NCBI GenBank assembly: GCA_022984795.1
Contig: JALIHJ010000026.1
Span: 124,001 to 188,000, forward strand
Length of the DNA stretch: 64,000 nucleotides
Direction of reading: 5' to 3'
Origin: Fabrea salina
Lineage: Eukaryota > Ciliophora > Heterotrichea > Heterotrichida > Fabreidae
A model generated the notes under the pieces. It was not told the origin of the DNA, made no database searches, and saw only the letters and a program-made list of their open reading frames with translations. Each line of letters begins with the position of its first letter. Positions within the stretch are counted from its first letter, which is position 1. Position numbers and translations under genes: made by a program. Below, in pieces: positions 55,147 to 64,000 of the stretch.

Positions 55147-55596
55147 ATGGTTGAATTAACTCATGAACAACTAACTGAAATCAGGGAAACCTTTGCTTTG
55201 TTCGACAGAGAAGGAAGTGGAACTATTACTTTAGAAGACATGGGCATCCTCGTAAGGGCTTTGGGGCAAACTCCTTCTGAAGCCGAACTCCAAAACATGA
55301 AGCGCGAAGCCGATCCATCAGGTTCTGGAAAAGTTGACTGCGACACCTTGATAGAAGTTTACAGTAGTCACTACAAGGACCCCATTACTGAGCAAGAGAT
55401 ACTGAGTGCTTTCCAGGAGTTAGACGAACACAACAAAGGAGTGATTTCACTCAAAAGACTCAAACACCTACTAAGTACCTGTGGAGAGCTTCTAACAGAA
55501 GAAGAAATACAAAGAATCATTAGTTTGGCTAAACCAGACGCTGAAGGCAACATTAACTACTCTGAGTTTGTAAAAGTTATGGTTAGTAACCAATAA
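55147..55596 (+). CDS. Calmodulin-like EF-hand protein
   Basis: 149 residues, calmodulin length. Four EF-hand regions. Only the first loop (DREGSGTITLED) is near canonical, with a terminal Asp instead of Glu. The second (DPSGSGKVDCDT) ends in Thr; the third (DEHNKGVISLKR) ends in Arg; the fourth (KPDAEGNINYSE) begins with Lys. So calcium binding is likely limited to one or two sites. The rest (AFQELDEHNKGV, LTEEEIQRIISL) follows calmodulin. I would call it a calmodulin-like or centrin-like light chain rather than true calmodulin. Confidence 0.88.
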   Translation: MVELTHEQLTEIRETFALFDREGSGTITLEDMGILVRALGQTPSEAELQNMKREADPSGSGKVDCDTLIEVYSSHYKDPITEQEILSAFQELDEHNKGVISLKRLKHLLSTCGELLTEEEIQRIISLAKPDAEGNINYSEFVKVMVSNQ

Positions 55597-55597
55597 G

Positions 55598-56719
55598 TTA
55601 ACTGCTAAGGTCAATGCTACAGTCAACTCCTCCGTAACCGTCGTTACAATTGCACCTTCCACTGTAAGGGTCACAAATACCCTTTCCACTGCAACTTCCT
55701 GGACAAGTAGAGAACATGCAGTCGTCTCCGTAAAAGTTGTTGTAACATGTGCATTCTCCGGTTGAAAAGTTACACCCTCCGTTGGCCCCACAGTCTCTCG
55801 GGCACTTCTTAAATGCACAGTCATAGCCAAAGTACCCATCGTAGCAATTGCAGTTCCCATTAGAGTCGTCGCACTTTCCATTTTGGTTGCAGTCGTTGGG
55901 GCATTCATGGATTTCGCAGGATTCGCCTGTGAACCCTGGGTAGCAACTGCATATTCCAGTGTGCCTGTCACAATCTCCTCTAGAGTTACAATCGTTGGGG
56001 CAGTATTTATATTGGCAGTAGTCCCCGTATGAAGTTTTATGAGAATGGCTTGAGTATTTTCCACCATTATCAGTAGCACAGTTGCATGTTCCCGTAGATG
56101 AGTCGCAAGTTCCTCCGTTAAAGCAACCATCACAGGAAGCTGCACTATTACACTGGACTGCAACGTTGCAAGCTTTTTTAGAGCAGTCAGTACCCCAGTA
56201 GGGGTTGTAGCATTTACAAGTGGAGTCAACAGGATTGCAGTGTCCTTTTCCGTTGCAGATCTCGCTGTTTGCTACTGGGCACCCTGAGCCTGGATATTTA
56301 TCTTCATACATTCCAAAAATAGTTCTTGCTTTAGCTACTCCGCTTCCGTCCCAACATTGCAGTTCTACTATGTCATTTTTTTTCTCATGGGAAACAGAGT
56401 CAGATGTTCCGGTTTTTTTTATATAGAAGTTCTTGAATTGGTAGTCTAAAGCTATAGTAGTTGACGAAGAATCTAACTTAAGGACCTGATGGTAATCGCT
56501 TGCATCTATATCAGCAGTATGAACACTATTAATTGATGCCCCAGAGTTTATCTTTAATTCCCCTAAATAGGAGGATGCAATGCAACCTGTAGGAGTACCA
56601 TCCAGTTCCCAATTGAGTGTTTTCTGATGGTTACTATCATTTAAATCTTCATTATCTGGAGATGCGGTAAACTCCAAACTCCACGCAAAACCGATAATTA
56701 GAGTCCAGTACAATTTCAT
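55598..56719 (-). CDS. Secreted EGF-repeat protein
   Basis: 373 residues. Signal peptide at 1-16 (MKLYWTLIIGFAWSLEF). A non-repetitive N-terminal domain of about 130 residues is followed by about six tenascin-type EGF repeats, each with six cysteines (CPNDCNSRGDCDRHTGICSC, CPNDCNQNGKCDDSNGNCNC, CPRDCGANGGCNFSTGECTC). No TM anchor at the C-terminus. The layout suggests an extracellular adhesive or coat protein. The N-terminal domain is unrecognised. It converges on the calmodulin-like gene with 1 nt between stops. Confidence 0.88.
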   Translation of the reverse strand: MKLYWTLIIGFAWSLEFTASPDNEDLNDSNHQKTLNWELDGTPTGCIASSYLGELKINSGASINSVHTADIDASDYHQVLKLDSSSTTIALDYQFKNFYIKKTGTSDSVSHEKKNDIVELQCWDGSGVAKARTIFGMYEDKYPGSGCPVANSEICNGKGHCNPVDSTCKCYNPYWGTDCSKKACNVAVQCNSAASCDGCFNGGTCDSSTGTCNCATDNGGKYSSHSHKTSYGDYCQYKYCPNDCNSRGDCDRHTGICSCYPGFTGESCEIHECPNDCNQNGKCDDSNGNCNCYDGYFGYDCAFKKCPRDCGANGGCNFSTGECTCYNNFYGDDCMFSTCPGSCSGKGICDPYSGRCNCNDGYGGVDCSIDLSS

Positions 56720-56730
56720 TATAAGTAACT

Positions 56731-58614
56731 ATGGATTACCAAAACTTATCTTCACTCGACTCAAGCAGTCCGCAGTACACAAGAATATCCCTAGAAGACC
56801 CCTCAGTATACAACTCAGCTTACTTCCCTCCTCTTCTAAAGGACTTTGGCCAAACAACTCCCTGCAAAGTCCTGATATGCGTCACGATCTACAACGAAGA
56901 CTCCTTTGAACTGCAAACAACACTAAAGTCAATATGCGAAAACATAGAAAACATGCAAGAAACCAACATAGAACCCCAAACAGTAGGAGTGGTGTTGATT
57001 CAAGACGGACTGGAAAAACTGCATAGAACCATGAACGAATTCGGAAGGTCAATGGGACTCTTCGACCCTGACTTTGCGAACGAAGGAGACGACAACACCC
57101 TTCACTGCTTTGCTTCCCAACTTCGGCATCCCAAGACCACAGAGGATTTTTACCCCAAATTCTGTGTGTTCACAGGAATCAAGCACAAAAACAAAGGCAA
57201 ACTCAACTCCCACAAGTGGTTTTTCAAGTGCATAGCCCAGCACGTGAACCCTAAGTTTTGCGTGCTGATAGACTGTGGAACCATTCCTGAAGAAAAAGCA
57301 ATACACTGGCTAGTAGAAGCCATGCAAAGTAGGAAAAATCTAGGAGGAGTCTGTGGGGAAATCCGAGCACACGAACCTAAGTACTGCAAGTTAGTGATTA
57401 TTTCCCAGGACATAGAGTACAGGGTTTCGCACTTCATGGACAAGTGCATGGAGTCTCTTTTTGGGTTTGTAACAGTGCTTCCTGGGGCCTTTTGTGCTTA
57501 CCGCTGGAAAGCTATTAACGGGGAGCCTCTGGACGAGCACTATTTCTACGCTTTGGAGCCCGAAGCAGAGATTAACTGCTTCAAAGCCAACATGTACTTA
57601 GCTGAAGACAGAGTTTTAGGTGCAGCTCTTGTTTTCAGGAGGCAAAAAGGTTACTTGCTGTACTATGTTGAAAAGTCTAAAGCTTACACAGACGTGCCGA
57701 CTAAGTTCGGACAGATAATGCAGCAAAGAAGAAGGTGGATCAACGGTTCTTGGTTTGCTTTGCTGCACTCTTTTAGGTTGTTTTTAGGGATTAAAGACAC
57801 TAGCCACAGCTTATTCAGAAAGTTTTTGTTGGCTCTGTTTATGGTTTACCAAGTTTTGTTTATTTCAGTGACTTACTTGACTTTGGCTGTGTCTTTTATA
57901 TTTCTGCACTTTGTAGTGGCAGTGTTTTCAGGGAACAACGAGTACTTTTTAGAAGCAGGGTGGATACTAAGGGGCGTTTACATAGGCGTGCTGCTGGCCC
58001 TTGTGCTGATTTCAATCATTCCTAAGTCTGGAAACGTGCCTTTGGTCTTTAAAACGGGGGCTTTCTTTTTGATAGTTTTGACTCTTTTTGCACTTGCACT
58101 CAGTGTGGTGAACGTAGTCCAGGCAGAAACCATCACCTACACTGTGATAGCTCTGGCACTGGCAGTGTTTGTGTGCATAATAAGCAGTGCTGCAGTTCAC
58201 GGGAACTTTAAACCCATTATGAGGGGCATTCTCCAGTATATGGTGATGCTGCCTTGCTACGTAAACGTGTACTTGATTTACGCCTTCTGCAACGTGCAGA
58301 ACGTAACTTGGGGACTTAGAAACGACAAAGAAAGTAATTTTTAGTTAGCTCAAAACGTTGCAGACATGAAAGCTAGAAAAAAGGCTTTTAGAAGATTCAG
58401 GAACTTGTTTGTGCTGAGCTGGGTGGTAGTGAATGCCTTGGTGGTTGCTTTGGTGTTGCTGTAAGCTTTATTCAGAGGAGACCCAGAAGCCCAGGTCTAC
58501 CCTATAGTGTTTACTGCAGTTATACTGGGTTTGGTCTTTGCCAAAACAGTTGGTTCTGTTTTCTACGCTTTCAAAAGCACTCTTAAAGCTTGCGTGAGCA
58601 GAGTGTGTAAATAG
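56731..58614 (+). CDS. CHS: Chitin synthase
   Basis: Exons 56731-58333, 58349-58460 and 58476-58614, 617 residues. GT2 domain: VTIYNEDSFELQTTLKSI, LIQDG, CVLIDCGTIPEEKAI (DxG-like), QRRRWINGSW, which is the chitin synthase signature. About seven TM segments follow; the spliced C-terminus (FVLSWVVVNALVVALVLL) adds the final ones. Reaction: UDP-GlcNAc polymerised to chitin at the plasma membrane. No myosin or chitin-binding domain is present. Without the two introns the protein would end at residue 537 before its last TMs. Ends in TAG. Confidence 0.9.
58334..58348 (+). other. 15-nt intron 1 (chitin synthase)
   Basis: GTAATTTTTAGTTAG, phase 1, A at position 10; unspliced reading gives TAG at once. 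Confidence 0.9.
58461..58475 (+). other. 15-nt intron 2 (chitin synthase)
   Basis: GTAAGCTTTATTCAG, phase 2, A at position 10; unspliced reading gives CTG TAA. Confidence 0.9.
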
Positions 58615-58624
58615 TTATACATAG

Positions 58625-59686
58625 TTAAGTGTTAAGTCTAGGAAGTGCTTTGTTGACTAAGTTGTTTACGTAAGAGTTTACGTCAGAAATGAAAACAACC
58701 TTTTTCTGGGGTTCTCTTTTGGTAGAAACTTCTTGGATAGTTTCCATGTGGTTGTGGCTTTTGTAGTTCGAAATATTGATGGGTCTGAGCAAACTGCTTT
58801 TTTCTGGTTCTTCGTCGCTTTTTTTAAGGTGTTCTCTGGAGGTTTTGGACCCTGGTGAGTCTTCTCTGGTTGCAATTCTTCTGTACACTCGGTTGCGTCT
58901 GAAACCAGAGAGTTTCTTTTTTTCAGAAGGAGGCCTCCAGACCTTCAGGGGGTCTAGTTTGGGGTGCTGGATGTTTTCAGGAGTGATGTTTCTTTTAGGG
59001 ATTTCAGTGGGGGTTCTGCTTCTTTGTTTAAACACAATTCTTTCTTTGGATCTTTGAGTATTGAAGTTTTTAAGGTCTTTTCTGACAGGGTGGTGCTTCT
59101 CAACGTACTTAGAAGCAGTGTCCAGGGCTCTTTTGTAGAACTCATAGGCTTCTTTTTCCCTACCTAAACACTCTAGTTGCACTGCTAAGTTGTGGTAGCC
59201 TGTTGCAAGCACAGGGGCTCTTTCGTAAACAACCTCGAAATTCCCTGTAAAAGCTGCCTCGAAAACCTGGTGTTGGATCAGGGAGACCCCTAGAAAGGCG
59301 TTTTCCATAGCTTCTGTGTGCTTTTTGAGCTGTGAAAGCACTGTGCAGATGTTTACGTAGGTGTCTGGTGAACCGTCTATAGACAGTGATTCGTGAAGGA
59401 ATTTCAAAGCTGTTCGGTGTTTTTTGAGGTACCTGTAGTAGCAGCCCCAGTTGTTGAGTGTAAGGGCTTTTAGTTTAGAGTTAACTGAAAGTTTTTCAGC
59501 TCTTTGAAGCAATTTGAAGGCTTCTTCAGGTGCAGTCTGTAGCAACTGCATGGCTTCGGCGTTGTACAACTGGCAGAGTTTAGTTAGGTACCACTCAGAT
59601 TTAGAGTGGCTAGACAAAACTGCTTCTACTTGGTTGATTTCAGTTTGCAAGGATTGACTGGGAGTATTGTACTTAAACTTTTCCAT
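58625..59686 (-). CDS. TPR protein, 353 aa
   Basis: The N-terminal 210 residues are tetratricopeptide helices (LTLNNWGCYYRYLKKHRTAL, ATGYHNLAVQLECLGREKEA, and YEFYKRALDTASKYV). The C-terminal 140 residues are basic and disordered (SRTPTEIPKRNITPENIQ, KKKLSGFRRNRVYRR). No specific family is recognised; TPR plus a basic tail fits cilia/basal-body scaffold or chaperone cofactors, without proof. Convergent with the chitin synthase gene, 10 nt apart. Confidence 0.75.
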   Translation of the reverse strand: MEKFKYNTPSQSLQTEINQVEAVLSSHSKSEWYLTKLCQLYNAEAMQLLQTAPEEAFKLLQRAEKLSVNSKLKALTLNNWGCYYRYLKKHRTALKFLHESLSIDGSPDTYVNICTVLSQLKKHTEAMENAFLGVSLIQHQVFEAAFTGNFEVVYERAPVLATGYHNLAVQLECLGREKEAYEFYKRALDTASKYVEKHHPVRKDLKNFNTQRSKERIVFKQRSRTPTEIPKRNITPENIQHPKLDPLKVWRPPSEKKKLSGFRRNRVYRRIATREDSPGSKTSREHLKKSDEEPEKSSLLRPINISNYKSHNHMETIQEVSTKREPQKKVVFISDVNSYVNNLVNKALPRLNT

Positions 59687-59751
59687 TAAGTTCAGGAATA
59701 ATATTTTAGTTCAGTGTCAGTACTTATCATACTGAGGCAAAAATAAAATAA

Positions 59752-61698
59752 ATGGAGCTGAATGACTCGAAGGTTACCTGGAAGAAGTTCATTCCTGTGC
59801 TGGGGAGTTTGGTTTGGTTAGGAGTCCAAGAAGGCTTTTTAACTGGGGCGTGTTTGTTTTGGCTAAACATTGCCCAAAAGAAACCTGAGCCTTGGAGATC
59901 TAGGCTACTTTTAATTTACCTAGAAGTAGTGAGTGCTTGTGTCCTTTATTCAAACAACTACTTTGACCAAAGGGTTGCTTTGGCAGCTCTATGCCTTTTG
60001 TTTAACTCTCAAATGGTTTTTCGTAAGAAGTTTGCATTTAAAGCTTTTTTTGCTTTGAAGTTTGGATTCCAGTGGTTTGAGAAGTCTCCGTTCATATGCT
60101 TAACTTTTATAGTTCTGTGTTATGAACTTTTAGATGCAGACCACTCTAAACCCCCTAAAAGTCAAAAAGCGCAGAAACTTAGCACTTTAATTGAAAGCAT
60201 TCCAGTAGGACTAGTTACACTGTACAGTGACTCTAGAGTTAAGTCCGCTAACTCCCACATGCTTTCTTACTTAGGCTCTGAAGCAACCCTACTTGACAGT
60301 CTTAAGGGCCTTTGCTACCACACAAAGTTTTGCTCTTCTAAAGAAATTGGTGTCTTTGGAGACATCCAAAAGTGCTTCCAAGCACAAACAAACCAAACAA
60401 TAAACTTAGGAATTACACAAGGAAGCCCTCCGCTACTTCTGAGTGCTAAAAAGGTTATATGGGGGAAAAAACCTGTGCTTTTGGTTTTTGCGCAGAATGC
60501 TGAGTGCTTGGTTTCTTTAGAGGAAAACAAAACTCAAAACAACTTTAAAAACGTGCTGTTGAGAAGTGTGTCCCACGAAATGAGGACTCCACTTAGCACT
60601 GTTTCCAGCATTGCTGAGCAGCTCATTGAAAACGAAACTCCTAACTTAAGTTCTGAGTCTCAAGAAAGCTTGTCCGTTCTTAAGTTTTCAAGCAGACTCC
60701 TGCTGTGCTTAGTCAATGACTTGCTAGACTACTCCAGAATACTAGCACAAGCCTTTCATGTAAACCCAGTCACTTTTGAATTGAGTCTTAAAATGATCCA
60801 ACTGCAAGCAACCAAAAAGAACTTAACTGTGTTACTGCGGATTGACCCCTTGCTTCCTAAGGTTTGCTGGTTAGACCCAACAAGACTCGAGCAGGTAATA
60901 ATCAACCTGCTAAGCAATGCCTTGAAGTTCACTTTAAAAGGATTTATTGAGTTAACTGCAACTTACTCAGCAACCAAAAAGCTGAAAATCAGTGTGAAGG
61001 ACTCAGGCCTAGGAATTCCTTCTGAAAAACTTTCAAGTATCTTTGAGGTGTTTGAGTCCATGAACACATCTGGTCTGAACTCAAATGGTTGTGGACTAGG
61101 TTTGCACATTTCTAACCTTTTAGTAAGAGCCTTAGGAGGCACTAAGATTGGCGTTAAGTCAAAAGTAGGAGAGGGGTCTGTGTTTTCTTTTGAAGTTCCT
61201 ATTAGCAAGGAAGAGCCCTATGCCATTATAGAGCTAAACTGCTCTGAAGAAGTTCCGAGTGAAGCAAAACAACCCCTAGAAGTCAGGGAGTTCCAAACAA
61301 ACAACTTTTCAAAAACTCCAGAAATACTGCTAGTTGATGACAATGAGTTCGCTCGCAAAGCTATAGGTTCGCTGCTGTCTTCGAATGGCTTCAATTATGC
61401 AGAAGTTTCAAACGGAAAAGAGGCTGTAGCTTTAGTCAGGAAAACCAACTCAACTAACAAAACAATAAAGTTGGTTTTGATGGACTGCGAAATGCCTGTG
61501 ATGGACGGAAGGGAGGCTTCAAACCAAATAAATCAGCTCTTTGAAGAGAAGTTGTGCTTTTTGCCTGCAATTATTGGTTGCAGTGGCTATTCTGGTCCAG
61601 CTGAAGTGGACAAGTCCCTTAAGTGTGGAATGGCTACGCACCTTGTCAAGCCTATTCCCAATCAAGACTTACTGGGCTATGTAAAGCAGTTTTTATAG
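59752..61698 (+). CDS. Hybrid sensor histidine kinase 1
   Basis: 648 residues. N-terminal hydrophobic part (several TMs, about 15-125), a PAS-like stretch, then the kinase: H-box RSVSHEMRTPLS with H275, N-box INLLSNALKF, G1 DSGLGIP, F-box IFEVFESMN, G2 GCGLGLH. The C-terminal receiver has DDNEFARKAIG, VLMDCEMPVMDG with D578, and the conserved Lys in LVKPIPN. Complete and expected to be active. Two-component kinases are otherwise rare outside plants, fungi, amoebae and some ciliates. Ends in TAG. Confidence 0.93.
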   Translation: MELNDSKVTWKKFIPVLGSLVWLGVQEGFLTGACLFWLNIAQKKPEPWRSRLLLIYLEVVSACVLYSNNYFDQRVALAALCLLFNSQMVFRKKFAFKAFFALKFGFQWFEKSPFICLTFIVLCYELLDADHSKPPKSQKAQKLSTLIESIPVGLVTLYSDSRVKSANSHMLSYLGSEATLLDSLKGLCYHTKFCSSKEIGVFGDIQKCFQAQTNQTINLGITQGSPPLLLSAKKVIWGKKPVLLVFAQNAECLVSLEENKTQNNFKNVLLRSVSHEMRTPLSTVSSIAEQLIENETPNLSSESQESLSVLKFSSRLLLCLVNDLLDYSRILAQAFHVNPVTFELSLKMIQLQATKKNLTVLLRIDPLLPKVCWLDPTRLEQVIINLLSNALKFTLKGFIELTATYSATKKLKISVKDSGLGIPSEKLSSIFEVFESMNTSGLNSNGCGLGLHISNLLVRALGGTKIGVKSKVGEGSVFSFEVPISKEEPYAIIELNCSEEVPSEAKQPLEVREFQTNNFSKTPEILLVDDNEFARKAIGSLLSSNGFNYAEVSNGKEAVALVRKTNSTNKTIKLVLMDCEMPVMDGREASNQINQLFEEKLCFLPAIIGCSGYSGPAEVDKSLKCGMATHLVKPIPNQDLLGYVKQFL

Positions 61699-61716
61699 CG
61701 AATAATTATAAAGATT

Positions 61717-63762
61717 ATGGAGCAATTCGATCTTCCGGAACAACTCATAGTGAAGTACTTTTTCAAATGTAAAAACTTAATAGTTGGGGCGCTTTGTGGA
61801 TGGATTCTCTCTGAGATCATTATGTGTGAAGCACTACTGAACTGGTCTTTAGTGAGGCTTCTATACCTTGTAGTGCTTTTAATGACTCCAGGGGAAAACT
61901 GTACTTGGCAAACCACGTTAATCCATGTATTGCTTGAGTTGGTTAACTTAGACTTACTATACTTAAGCCAAGGTGAAAAGGATTCCCTAAGCATGGTTGC
62001 TTGTATTACAGTCCTCAATTTCCAAACAATTATTGTTCCTGAAAGCTACCAAGCCATTATCCTCTCAACAAAGTTTTACCTGCAGTGGTTTTCAATTAGC
62101 AAAATTCCAAGTCAACTGGGCATTTTGGTCTTTTTTGTGGTTGTTATCAATCAGTTTAGAAGAAGCCAAGAAAGCAAAAAGCACTGTTTTATTCAAAACC
62201 TCACAAAAGAAAAATCTGAACTAGTTGACTTCATAGAAAACCTACCATCAGGAGTGGTGGTTTTAGACTTAAACCTTCAAATCAAAAAAGTAAACAAAAA
62301 AGCACTGGAGTACTTTTGCTGCTCTAAAGAAGGGCTTTTCGGGACTCTAAGGATACTCAATTATTCAAACAAAAAAAGAATTTTTTACAAAGAACACCCT
62401 GACGAAGGAGTGCTTTGTGACATTAAAAACTCCAGCAACCTTGAACTCAACCAGGAAATAGAACTTGGCATAGTAAGCCTTCGAAGGTACAGTTTGCAGC
62501 TTTCTTTGAAAAAAATTAAGTTCAAAGAAAGTGAAGCCTTTCTACTTAGTATCATTAATTCAAACGAAATGGTTGAACTCGAAAAAAGTTATGCCAAAAA
62601 AGAATTCAAAACCTCTTTAGTAAGAACCATGTCGCATGAAATGCGGACCCCAGTGTTTGCAGTCAAAAGCATCACTGAGCAGCTTCTTTCAAGTTCTAAT
62701 TTAGATGAAAAAGAACTAGAAAGCCTTTCAGTAGCAAATGTTTCTGCTAAGTTGCTTGAGTGCTTTATCAATAACTTCTTGGACTACAACCACATTGAAC
62801 TTGACAACCTTGAGCTTAACCTTTCTATTTTTGACTTAAAAGAACTATTACAAGAAACTCTAAAGCTTGTAGAACTCCAAGCTTCCAGAAAAGCCATTAG
62901 GGTCTTTTTAAGAGTGGACCCTATGCTTCCCCAAGTCTGTCTTTCTGACTACAAAAGGCTTCAACAAATCCTTACCACTCTTCTGTGCAATGCCCTCAAA
63001 CATACCTGCAGAGGCTACATAGAAGTCACAGCTACCTTTACAGCTACCCAGAAGCTCAAGATTTGTGTAAAGGACACTGGAATCGGAATTCCTCCTGATA
63101 GACTCCCTGAGATTTTAAATCCTAACACTGAGCATACTAGTCTCCAAACCTGCAATATGCTAGTGAAGGCACTAGGTGGCTCCGGAATCACAATAAAGTC
63201 AACCTTGGGAAAGGGTTCTGAGTTTTCTTTCGATGCTCCAATTACAGAAGCGAGTATCGACCAAGTGCTGGAGTCTTCTTCACTAGACATGGTAGTTCCT
63301 AGTGAAATGTCTAACTTCATAGAGATCAGGAACTTAGAAATACCTGACCTCCATTTATACACCTACCCCAGTATACTTTTAGTTGATGACAACGACTTCA
63401 ATCGTCTCGTGATCTCTACAGTCCTCAGAATGAAGGGTTTCCAGTACCTAGAAGCAACCAACGGGAGAGAAGCAGTTGACCTGGTAGAAAGCCAAAGTGC
63501 CAAAAACGAAGACTTTAAAATAGTACTTATGGACTGCGACATGCCTGTCATGAACGGTTGGGATGCTACTGAAGCCATCCAGAAACTTTATTCTCAGAAG
63601 AAAATCAAGCACTTGCCCAAAGTAATAGGCTGCAGTGCTTTTTCAAGCAAAGAAGAGATTAAAAAGTCCTACGATAGTGGAATGGTACTTCACCTTGTAA
63701 AACCCATCAGCAGTCAAGTACTCGCAAGTACAATTCAATACTTCCTAAGTAATGAGTATTAG
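61717..63762 (+). CDS. Hybrid sensor histidine kinase 2 (degenerate ATP site)
   Basis: 681 residues, a tandem paralogue of the preceding gene, 18 nt downstream. N-terminal hydrophobic part, PAS-like region (LVDFIENLPSGVVVLDLNLQ), H-box RTMSHEMRTPVFA with H307, N-box-like TTLLCNALKH (first Asn changed), and G1 KDTGIGIP. The F-box and the G2 box are missing: LNPNTEHTSLQTCNMLVKAL replaces them. The receiver is complete (DDNDFNRLVIS, VLMDCDMPVMNG with D606, LVKPIS). Autophosphorylation is doubtful, while the receiver should work. Ends in TAG. Confidence 0.88.
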   Translation: MEQFDLPEQLIVKYFFKCKNLIVGALCGWILSEIIMCEALLNWSLVRLLYLVVLLMTPGENCTWQTTLIHVLLELVNLDLLYLSQGEKDSLSMVACITVLNFQTIIVPESYQAIILSTKFYLQWFSISKIPSQLGILVFFVVVINQFRRSQESKKHCFIQNLTKEKSELVDFIENLPSGVVVLDLNLQIKKVNKKALEYFCCSKEGLFGTLRILNYSNKKRIFYKEHPDEGVLCDIKNSSNLELNQEIELGIVSLRRYSLQLSLKKIKFKESEAFLLSIINSNEMVELEKSYAKKEFKTSLVRTMSHEMRTPVFAVKSITEQLLSSSNLDEKELESLSVANVSAKLLECFINNFLDYNHIELDNLELNLSIFDLKELLQETLKLVELQASRKAIRVFLRVDPMLPQVCLSDYKRLQQILTTLLCNALKHTCRGYIEVTATFTATQKLKICVKDTGIGIPPDRLPEILNPNTEHTSLQTCNMLVKALGGSGITIKSTLGKGSEFSFDAPITEASIDQVLESSSLDMVVPSEMSNFIEIRNLEIPDLHLYTYPSILLVDDNDFNRLVISTVLRMKGFQYLEATNGREAVDLVESQSAKNEDFKIVLMDCDMPVMNGWDATEAIQKLYSQKKIKHLPKVIGCSAFSSKEEIKKSYDSGMVLHLVKPISSQVLASTIQYFLSNEY

Positions 63763-63835
63763 TCCGAAATAAACTAAGTTCTTAAGTTTCTATTGGACCA
63801 GTTCCATTTAAGTCCAGGAAAAGCTTATCATTACT

Positions 63836-64000
63836 ATGGAACAAGGAACGATAAACGGAGAGTTAATTCACTTAGTCAATGAGTACATGGCTTTAAGGTT
63901 TGAGTTGCCAGAGGTCCAGGGGGAAGTTAAAACAGACCAACTTCATGCAATCTTAGCTGTGGACAGGAGTGGATCTATGTCTGGAAGTCCAATAGCAGAC
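63836..64000 (+). CDS. vWA domain protein (partial, N-terminus only)
   Basis: 55 codons open from the ATG at 63836 to the window edge. The MIDAS motif is visible: LAVDRSGSMSGSP (DxSxS), the metal site of von Willebrand A domains. The short N-terminal lead has no signal peptide, suggesting an intracellular vWA protein such as the ciliate copine-unrelated vWA group. The rest lies outside the window. Confidence 0.8.
   Translation, partial: MEQGTINGELIHLVNEYMALRFELPEVQGEVKTDQLHAILAVDRSGSMSGSPIAD

Noticed and set aside
55492-56229. Minus-strand Thr-rich open frame overlapping the EGF gene
   Set aside because: It is a frame-shifted shadow of the repetitive EGF coding sequence, with low-complexity Thr/Ala composition.
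1-64000. Transposons, virus-like elements, tRNA, rRNA, CRISPR, telomere repeats
   Set aside because: The spacers are too short and none showed cloverleaf, terminal repeats or related proteins; nothing in the coding regions resembles a transposase or reverse transcriptase.

Overview
The window is a stretch of macronuclear-type chromosome from a heterotrich ciliate. Three features point there. First, 14 introns are exactly 15 nt long, all start with GTA, end in AG and carry an A at position 10. Second, TAA, TAG and TGA are never used as sense codons in about 20,000 codons of open frame; stops are nearly all TAA, six genes use TAG and one uses TGA, so the code is the standard one. Third, the gene content is that of a free-living protist (CDPK, TmcB-like PAS channel-like protein, hybrid histidine kinases, coronin, chitin synthase). 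Stentor and Fabrea are heterotrichs with a standard code and ultrashort introns; the extreme packing fits a Fabrea-like genome best, but the species cannot be settled from sequence alone.

Packing: I count 52 genes in 64 kb and only about 1.8 kb of intergenic DNA. The longest gap is 196 nt (42249-42444), so no gene-free stretch reaches 300 nt. Some neighbours share stop codons (15337-15340), abut stop to stop (39804/39805), or run TAA directly into ATG (10757/10756 and 41316/41315 on the minus strand). No transposon, virus-like element, rRNA, tRNA, CRISPR or telomere was recognised.

Layout. 1-8.2 kb: a G-beta subunit (partial), a CNOT4-like RRM protein, an otubain-fold pseudoenzyme, mitochondrial-type malonyl transacylase and an importin-beta. 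8.2-13.3 kb: a minus-strand run of coiled-coil and hypothetical genes around a LITAF protein and a Wntless/TMEM181-like membrane protein. 13.4-20.8 kb: ubiquilin, the SNARE Use1, UFM1 protease and USP47-like protease. 20.8-26.4 kb: a dead allantoinase-like protein, CDP-diacylglycerol synthase, a Myb protein and purple acid phosphatase. 26.4-33.4 kb: a 1,495-residue TmcB/PAS membrane protein, an ERICH2-like protein and a CDPK. 33.4-42.2 kb: sideroflexin, a RING-PHD protein, a TBC-rhodanese-TTC39 fusion, glyoxalase II and a mitochondrial carrier. 42.4-51.9 kb: a two-TM protein with four introns, coronin, a choline-transporter-like protein, an AP180-type adaptor, an LRR protein and Mo25. 51.9-64 kb: an ATP9-type flippase, a calmodulin-like protein, a secreted EGF protein, chitin synthase, a TPR protein, two tandem hybrid histidine kinases and the start of a vWA protein.

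The genes are mostly unrelated housekeeping and signalling functions packed together; no operon-like pathway is evident. Several (ubiquilin, USP47-like, UFSP2, CNOT4-like, otubain-like, RING-PHD) touch ubiquitin or ubiquitin-like systems, which is probably chance. The most notable observations are the invariant intron grammar and its exceptions (17 nt and 20 nt), the TBC-rhodanese-TTC39 fusion, three catalytically degenerate enzyme homologues, and the tandem histidine kinases of which the second has lost its ATP-lid glycine box.
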